Made by a program: the position numbers and the translations under genes. Shown here piece after piece: positions 58,187 to 64,000 of a stretch of DNA of 64,000 nucleotides. Within the stretch, counting starts at the first letter, position 1. Every line of letters begins with the position of its first letter. Origin of the DNA: a bacterium (GTDB lineage Bacteria > Elusimicrobiota > Elusimicrobia > Elusimicrobiales > UBA9959); contig JAJYNO010000026.1 of assembly GCA_021786295.1 (NCBI GenBank), positions 62,001 through 126,000 of the forward strand, read 5' to 3'. The notes beneath the pieces are model-generated. The model searched no databases, was not told the DNA's origin, and saw only the letters and a program-made list of their open reading frames with translations.

Positions 58187-59359
58187 CTACTTCTGTATCT
58201 CCAGCGTGTCCACGACCTCCCCGGACTTGTCGTAGACGGTCATCTTCAGGTCCCTGTCCCTGACGGCGAAGAGGGCGAAGGTGTACTCAGGCAGGAATTT
58301 AGCGGACCAGGGCTCGGTGCGCTGCTCCACGCCTAGCGACATCCCCCCTCCGCCCAGCGTCACGTAGGTGATGCCGGCCACCTGGTCGGGCGCCCCGTCC
58401 TTCAGCGGCACCGTGCGCTCGTAGTCCCGGTCCCGGCCCTGCAGCACCAGATCCACGCCGTACTTCTGGAAGAGCGGCTCCAGAGTCTTTATCTCGTCCT
58501 CGCGCGGCTCGGAGCCGGTGGAGTAGAGCGGTTCGTTCAGCACGACGAACTTCCACGCCTTGTCCCTGGCGCGCGAAAGCACGAATTCCAGCCACTTGTA
58601 CTGCTTCAGCCCTGGCCGCAGGGCCGGGGCGTACCTGGCGCCGGCGAAGGAGTTGGCGTCCAGCACGACGAAGCGGGCGTTGCCTATGTCGAAATAGTAG
58701 TAATGCGGATAGAGGCCGGTATACGGCACGCTGTGGAACGGCAGGTAGTTGTAGCGCAGGAATTCCCGGCCGGCGGGCTTGTCGTAGCCGGGGCCGTAGT
58801 CGGACAGACCCAGCGTCGGAAAGAACGGGACGCGCGCCAGCATGGAGGAATAGGGCGCGAAGAACTCGTCGTCGGCCTCGGAGTCCCTCCCGGAGGACAG
58901 CATGTCCCCGGTGTGCAGCACGAAGTCCGGCGTGAACTTGTCCATCTGCGCCGCCAGGTCCCGCTGGTCCTGCGAGCCGGAGCCGGACCCTCCGAAGGCC
59001 AGGAAGCTGAAGTCAGGCTTGTCCTCGTCGGGGAAGGTCACGAAGGTCCCCTGGTAGGCCTGGTAGTCGCAGGTGCTCTGCTCCACAGGCAGGTAGATGC
59101 GGTAGCAGTGCGTGGTATCCGGCAGCAGGCCGTAGAGCTGCACGCGGTGCTCGATGCCGGGCCCCGCCGGCGTGAGGAAGCGCTCGCAGTCAGGGGCCGC
59201 GCCGTAGGAGAGCCAGGCCACGGTGTCGATATCGGTGCGGAAGCGCACCGTGACGTCGGAGGCGCCCATGCTCTCCAGATAGGGGCCGCGCGACAGAGCG
59301 GCGGCCTGGGCGCGCCCGGCCAGGAGCAGCAGCGGCAGCAGCAGCGCGGCGGTCCTCAT
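58187..59359 (-). CDS. Purple-acid-phosphatase/metallophosphoesterase-fold secreted protein, metal ligands largely substituted
   Basis: PDTTHCYRI fibronectin-like N-terminal part; PDFVLHTGDMLSSG; DLVLQGRDRDYERTVPLKDG in place of GHxHxYER. Confidence 0.8.
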   Translation of the reverse strand: MRTAALLLPLLLLAGRAQAAALSRGPYLESMGASDVTVRFRTDIDTVAWLSYGAAPDCERFLTPAGPGIEHRVQLYGLLPDTTHCYRIYLPVEQSTCDYQAYQGTFVTFPDEDKPDFSFLAFGGSGSGSQDQRDLAAQMDKFTPDFVLHTGDMLSSGRDSEADDEFFAPYSSMLARVPFFPTLGLSDYGPGYDKPAGREFLRYNYLPFHSVPYTGLYPHYYYFDIGNARFVVLDANSFAGARYAPALRPGLKQYKWLEFVLSRARDKAWKFVVLNEPLYSTGSEPREDEIKTLEPLFQKYGVDLVLQGRDRDYERTVPLKDGAPDQVAGITYVTLGGGGMSLGVEQRTEPWSAKFLPEYTFALFAVRDRDLKMTVYDKSGEVVDTLEIQK

Positions 59360-61101
59360 TCGCCGTCCGCCCCGCAGAAGAGCGGCGTCACCTTGAACTT
59401 GACCGCGTCTATCACGCCGCGGTCGGTTATCCTGAGCTCCGGGATAGGCGGCAGCGTCAGGAAGGCCATCGCCATGAAGGGGTCGCTGAGCCCGGAGCCC
59501 AGCATCCGGGCGGTCTCGGAGAGGCGCTTGAGCTTCTCGCGCACGAACTCCGAACTGCGGTCCGACATCAGGCCCGCCACCGGCAGCGGCAGGGCCTCGA
59601 GCACCTGGCCGTTCAGCGCGGCCACTATGCCGCCCTGCATCTTGACCACCTGCACCGCGGCGGTGTACATGTCGCCGTCATGCGTTCCTATGACGACGAT
59701 GTTATGCGAGTCGTGGGAGACGGAGGAGGCTATAGCGCCCTTCTTCAGGCCGAATCCCCTCACCAGGCCCTTGGCTATGCGGCCGGAGGCCATGTGGCGC
59801 TCTATCACGGCTATCTTAAGGATGTCGCGCTCCGTGTCGGAGGAGACGTAACCGCCGTCCTGCTTGACCGGCTCCACCGTCATCCTCGTCACTATCTGGT
59901 CCGGGACCACGTTGATGACGCGCGCGTACTTTCCCTCCGCCTTCAGCGCGAAATCCTCGTGCTCTATCCACTTTACGTTGACCGTGCCGCGGGCCTTGCC
60001 CTCGTAATCCTTTATCGCTCCGGGCACGATCTTCCGGTCGGAGGCTACCAGTCTGCCGTTCTTGAACACCTTGGTGATCTTAAGGCCTTTAAGGTCCTGC
60101 AGTATGACGAGGTCCGCCTGGTAGCCTGGGGCTATCGCGCCCAGGTTCTTGAGGCCGAAATATTCGGCCGTGTTGATAGTTGCCATCTGGATGGCGCGGA
60201 TCGGGTCGACCCCGAGCTTTATCGCCGTGCGGACCAGGTAGTCGATGTGGCCCTGCTTCTCTATGTCCTCGAGGTGGCGGTCGTCGGTGACGAAGATGAA
60301 CTTGCGCGAGTTCTCGGAGTTGACGAGCGGCAGCAGGCCGCGCAGGTTCTTGGCGGCCGTGCCTTCGCGGATCATGATGTACATGCCGGCGCGCAGCTTC
60401 TCGCGGGCCTCGTCCACGTCCGTGCACTCGTGGTCGCTGGTGATGCCGGCCGAGACGTAGGCGTAGAGCTGCTTGCCCTTGAGCATCGGCGCGTGGCCGT
60501 CTATCACCTTGCTGCCGGCTATGGCGATCTTCTCCAGCACGCCGCGGTCCCGGAAGATGACGCCGGGATAGTTCATCATCTCGCCTATGCCCAGCACGCG
60601 CTCGTCGTTGAGCAGCAGCGACAGGTCGTGCGCGTCCAGCTCGGCGCCCGCCGTTTCCAGGTGCGTGGCCGGCACGCAGGAGGGCAGCATCACGTAGACG
60701 CCCAGCACCGCGTTGAGACTGGAGGACATCATGTAGCGGATGCCGTCGAGGCCGAGCACGTTGGCTATCTCGTGCGGGTCTATGACCACGGAGGTGGTGC
60801 CGCAAGGCAGCACGGTGCGGGCGAACTCCGGCACCTTCACCATCGAGCTCTCGATGTGGACGTGGCCGTCTATGAAGCCAGGGGCCACGTAGGCGCCCTT
60901 CAGGTCCATGGTCTGTTTGGCCTTGTAGTCGCCGAAGCCGACCACCTTGCCGCCGTGCACGGCCACGTGCGTGCGGTGTATGTCGCCGGAGAAGGTGTTG
61001 ATCACGCGGGCGTTCTTCAGGAGCAGGTCCACGCGCTTGGCCCCGCCGGAGATCTCTATCGTGCTGCGCAGCTTGTTAAGGCTGGAATCGGCTTCCATCA
61101 T
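59356..61101 (-). CDS. ade: Adenine deaminase
   Basis: APGFIDGHVHIESSMVKVPEFARTVLPCGTTSVVIDPHEIANVLG; FVTDDRH. Confidence 0.95.
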   Translation of the reverse strand: MMEADSSLNKLRSTIEISGGAKRVDLLLKNARVINTFSGDIHRTHVAVHGGKVVGFGDYKAKQTMDLKGAYVAPGFIDGHVHIESSMVKVPEFARTVLPCGTTSVVIDPHEIANVLGLDGIRYMMSSSLNAVLGVYVMLPSCVPATHLETAGAELDAHDLSLLLNDERVLGIGEMMNYPGVIFRDRGVLEKIAIAGSKVIDGHAPMLKGKQLYAYVSAGITSDHECTDVDEAREKLRAGMYIMIREGTAAKNLRGLLPLVNSENSRKFIFVTDDRHLEDIEKQGHIDYLVRTAIKLGVDPIRAIQMATINTAEYFGLKNLGAIAPGYQADLVILQDLKGLKITKVFKNGRLVASDRKIVPGAIKDYEGKARGTVNVKWIEHEDFALKAEGKYARVINVVPDQIVTRMTVEPVKQDGGYVSSDTERDILKIAVIERHMASGRIAKGLVRGFGLKKGAIASSVSHDSHNIVVIGTHDGDMYTAAVQVVKMQGGIVAALNGQVLEALPLPVAGLMSDRSSEFVREKLKRLSETARMLGSGLSDPFMAMAFLTLPPIPELRITDRGVIDAVKFKVTPLFCGADGE

Positions 61102-61223
61102 AGTTATCGCACCTCTCGTTCGCGGATAATATAATTCTACATATTACCGGCGCCCTCCGCAAAACGGGAGGCGCGCGGCGTTTTTTTTGTATCATTTCAT
61201 GGTTCCGGCGGCGGGGCAGCACG

Positions 61224-64000
61224 ATGAGAACGCGTTCATCCTCCAGATCATGGTCCTTCGCGGCGGCGGCTACGCTGCTGCTGGTAGCGCTGCTCTGCGT
61301 CCTGCTCTACACCAACATACTCGGCTGGACCAGGACGGAGGTGCGGCTGGCGAACGCCCGAGCCGCCGTCGCCGCGGCGGAAAGCCTCTATTCCGACGCG
61401 CTGGCCGCGGAATCCGGCGTGCGCACCTACCTGGCCACAGGACGCGCCGGCTCGCTGGCGGACTTCGAGAAAGATACTGCCGCGATGGCCCGGGACATCT
61501 CCTTTCTGCGCCGGTTCGCCGCGCGGAGGCCGGTCTACCGGGGCAGCGTCGACAGGCTCGGGGAACTCGCCGGGGAGCGGCTCGCCGCTTTCAGGGCCTC
61601 GATACAGGCCCGCAGGGCCGGTCCCCTCCCGGCAGGGCGGCTGGCGGCGCTGACCCGGCGCGGGGACGCGCTGACCTCGCGGCTGCGCGACGAGGTCAGC
61701 GGCATCCTGGAGACGCTCCGCTCGAACCAGGGCCTGATGCGCCTGGAGCTGAACTCCGGGCGCGTGCAGAGCGTCCGCCTGCTGGCCATGATCTTCTCCG
61801 TGCTCCTCGTCTTCCTGCTCGCGGCTTTTTACGCCTTCCTGCGCGGGGAAGGCATGAGGCGCAGCGCCGAACTGGAACTCGCGGACCTGAACGCCAGGCT
61901 GCAGAGCGTGCTGGACTCCGCCACCCAGCTCTCGATGATCGCCACCGACCTTTCCGGCAGGATAACGCTCTTCAACTCAGGAGCGGAGAGGATGCTGGGC
62001 TACTCCGCGGCCGAGGTGGTGGGCAGGGCCACGCCGGAGCTCGTACACCTGAAAGAGGAGATCGAGACCAGGGGCAGGGAGCTCTCCGCCTCGCTGGGGC
62101 GGGAGGTCAGGGGCTTCGACGTCTTCGTGGAACTGGCGCGCGCCGGAGGACACGAGAGGCGCGAGTGGACCTACGTCCGCAAGGACGGCGCGAAGGTCCC
62201 GGTGGAGCTGGTGGTCACAGGCGTCAAGGACCATTCAGGCCGGATGACCGGTTTCCTCGGGCTGGCCACGGATATCAGCTCCCGCAAGGAGTCCCAGCTT
62301 CAAATGAGCAAGCTCTCCACCGCGGTGAAGTCCAGCCCCACGTCGATAGTCATCACCGGCAGGGACGGGGCTATCGAGTACGTCAACCCGAAATTCCTGG
62401 AGCTTACGGGCTACGCGGAGAGCGAGCTCATCGGCCAGAACCCGCGCCTTATAGCCTCCGGCAGGACCCCCAGGAGCGTCTACAAAGAGCTCTGGGACAC
62501 GCTGCTCTCCGGCCGGGACTGGCACGGCGAACTGCTGAACCGCAAGAAGAACGGGGAGCTTTTCTGGGAACACGCGGCCATCTCGCCCGTAAAGGACCCG
62601 GCAGGGAATATAACCAATTTCGTCGCGGTGAAGGTGGACATCACCGACCGCAGGCTGGCCCAGGAGGAGATGGAAAAAGCTCGCGACGCGGCGGTGGAGC
62701 TGGCCGGGCTGAAGTCGGAGTTCCTCGCCAACATGAGCCACGAGATCCGCACCCCGATGAACGCGATCATCGGCATGACGGGACTGCTGCTGGGCACGGA
62801 GCTCTCTCCCCGTCAGCGCGAATACGCCGGCACCATAAGCTCAGCCGGAGAATCGCTGCTGGACATAATCAACGACATACTGGACTTCTCGAAGATAGAG
62901 TCCGGCAGGCTGCAGCTGGAGACGGCAGAATTCGGTCTGCGCGAGACAGTGGAAAGCACGCTGGACCTGCTCGCCCAGCGCGCCCAGGCCAAAGGCCTGG
63001 AACTGGCGTCTTTCGTCGAGGAGGCGGTGCCGGACTCGCTGCGCGGCGATCCGGGCCGCTTGCGGCAGATACTGGTCAACCTGGTCGGCAACGCGGTAAA
63101 GTTCACCGATAAAGGCGAGGTACTGGCGACCGTTTCCTCCGCCGGAGCCTCGGCGGACGGGGTGACGCTGCTTTTTTCGGTGAGGGATACCGGTATAGGC
63201 ATAGCGCCGGGAGCGGGCAGGAACCTCTTCCAGGCCTTCACCCAGGCAGACGCCTCCACCACCCGCAAATACGGCGGCACGGGACTCGGCCTGTCGATCT
63301 GCAAGAAGCTGACGGAGATGATGGGCGGCGAGATAGGCTTCTCCAGCGAGCCTGGAAAAGGCTCGGAGTTCTGGTTCAGGCTGCCGTTCGGCAGGGCCGC
63401 CGGGCAGGCGGACAGCGGGACGCGCAGCGCCCTCGAAGGCCTGCGCGTCCTGGTGGTGGACGACAGCGGGGCCAGCCGGCGGATAGTGGAACATTATCTC
63501 GGCGCCTGGAAAATGGCCCCCTCCGGCGAGGCCTCCGGCGAAGCGGCCCTTGCCGCCCTGCGCGGCGCGGTCGCCGAAGGCCGCCCCTTCCGCCTGGCCG
63601 TGGTGGACATGGTGATGCCGGGCGTGGACGGAGCCGCGCTGGCCCGGAAGATAAAAGAGGACCCATCGGCCGGAGGTCCGGGAATAGTCCTGCTTGCCCC
63701 GCTGGGACTGGATCTTTCCGGCGAAGAACTGGACGCGGGCGGGATCTCAGCCTGCATACACAAGCCGGTGAAAAACGCCCTGCTCCGCGGCGCCCTCGAA
63801 GCCGCGCTGAAAGGGGCCAGCGGCGAGGAGAGAGGAGCGGAGCAGCCTAAGGACGCGGCGGCCCGCAAATATTTCAGGGTGCTGGTGGCCGAGGACAATA
63901 CCGTAAACCAGAAGGTGGCGCTGAACCAGTTGGAGCGCCTCGGCTACGAGGCGGACGTGGCGGCCAACGGGCTGGAGGCGGTGGAGGCGGTCAGGACCCG
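61224..64000 (+). CDS. Hybrid sensor histidine kinase with PAS domains and at least two receiver domains (partial, runs past right edge)
   Basis: LKSEFLANMSHEIRTPMNAIIGMTGLLL; GRLRQILVNLVGNAVKFTDKGEV; TRKYGGTGLGLSICKKL; VLVVDDSGAS...VVDMVMPG; VLVAEDNTVNQKVA; absent from ORF track because no stop within window. Confidence 0.95.
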   Translation, partial: MRTRSSSRSWSFAAAATLLLVALLCVLLYTNILGWTRTEVRLANARAAVAAAESLYSDALAAESGVRTYLATGRAGSLADFEKDTAAMARDISFLRRFAARRPVYRGSVDRLGELAGERLAAFRASIQARRAGPLPAGRLAALTRRGDALTSRLRDEVSGILETLRSNQGLMRLELNSGRVQSVRLLAMIFSVLLVFLLAAFYAFLRGEGMRRSAELELADLNARLQSVLDSATQLSMIATDLSGRITLFNSGAERMLGYSAAEVVGRATPELVHLKEEIETRGRELSASLGREVRGFDVFVELARAGGHERREWTYVRKDGAKVPVELVVTGVKDHSGRMTGFLGLATDISSRKESQLQMSKLSTAVKSSPTSIVITGRDGAIEYVNPKFLELTGYAESELIGQNPRLIASGRTPRSVYKELWDTLLSGRDWHGELLNRKKNGELFWEHAAISPVKDPAGNITNFVAVKVDITDRRLAQEEMEKARDAAVELAGLKSEFLANMSHEIRTPMNAIIGMTGLLLGTELSPRQREYAGTISSAGESLLDIINDILDFSKIESGRLQLETAEFGLRETVESTLDLLAQRAQAKGLELASFVEEAVPDSLRGDPGRLRQILVNLVGNAVKFTDKGEVLATVSSAGASADGVTLLFSVRDTGIGIAPGAGRNLFQAFTQADASTTRKYGGTGLGLSICKKLTEMMGGEIGFSSEPGKGSEFWFRLPFGRAAGQADSGTRSALEGLRVLVVDDSGASRRIVEHYLGAWKMAPSGEASGEAALAALRGAVAEGRPFRLAVVDMVMPGVDGAALARKIKEDPSAGGPGIVLLAPLGLDLSGEELDAGGISACIHKPVKNALLRGALEAALKGASGEERGAEQPKDAAARKYFRVLVAEDNTVNQKVALNQLERLGYEADVAANGLEAVEAVRT

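Noticed and set aside
61187-63112. 641-aa + strand ORF at the right edge
   Set aside because: Wrong frame of the hybrid histidine kinase starting at 61224

Overview
High-GC bacterial chromosome segment, densely coded, with many 1-4 nt ATGA-type gene overlaps. No rRNA, CRISPR array or transposase was seen. Order: partial response regulator, gamma-carbonic anhydrase-like protein and flippase-like membrane protein (- strand); nadB, uvrA and a glycan-export operon (GT2, GT4, radical SAM, Wzm-like permease, Wzt-like ATPase fused to a histone-deacetylase-like domain); a compact - strand isoprenoid-type operon (radical SAM, UbiA, three polyprenyl-synthase-fold proteins, two small unknowns, an MfnB-type furan synthase, a GPP C-methyltransferase-like enzyme) plus an isopentenyl-phosphate-kinase-like gene; a PqqD/HprK/radical-SAM locus with an unlisted 34-aa basic peptide ORF and a stand-alone acyltransferase; a 1184-aa signal-peptidase/beta-helix/nucleotidyltransferase-like fusion; a type IV pilus/type II secretion-like cluster; two tandem O-antigen-ligase/TPR proteins; tRNA-Thr(CGU); an FAD-oxidase/Fe-S/geranylgeranyl-reductase-like operon; transporters, FKBP, pcp, an initiator-type tRNA-Met with unusual anticodon-arm features, a phosphatase-fold protein lacking its metal ligands, ade, and a hybrid histidine kinase running off the right edge. 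The best candidates for an undescribed system are the furan/isoprenoid operon (11444-20119), the ABC-HDAC fusion (9821-11404), and the PqqD/HprK/AT/S26-fusion locus (20144-28789). All family calls come from reading motifs; no database search was run.
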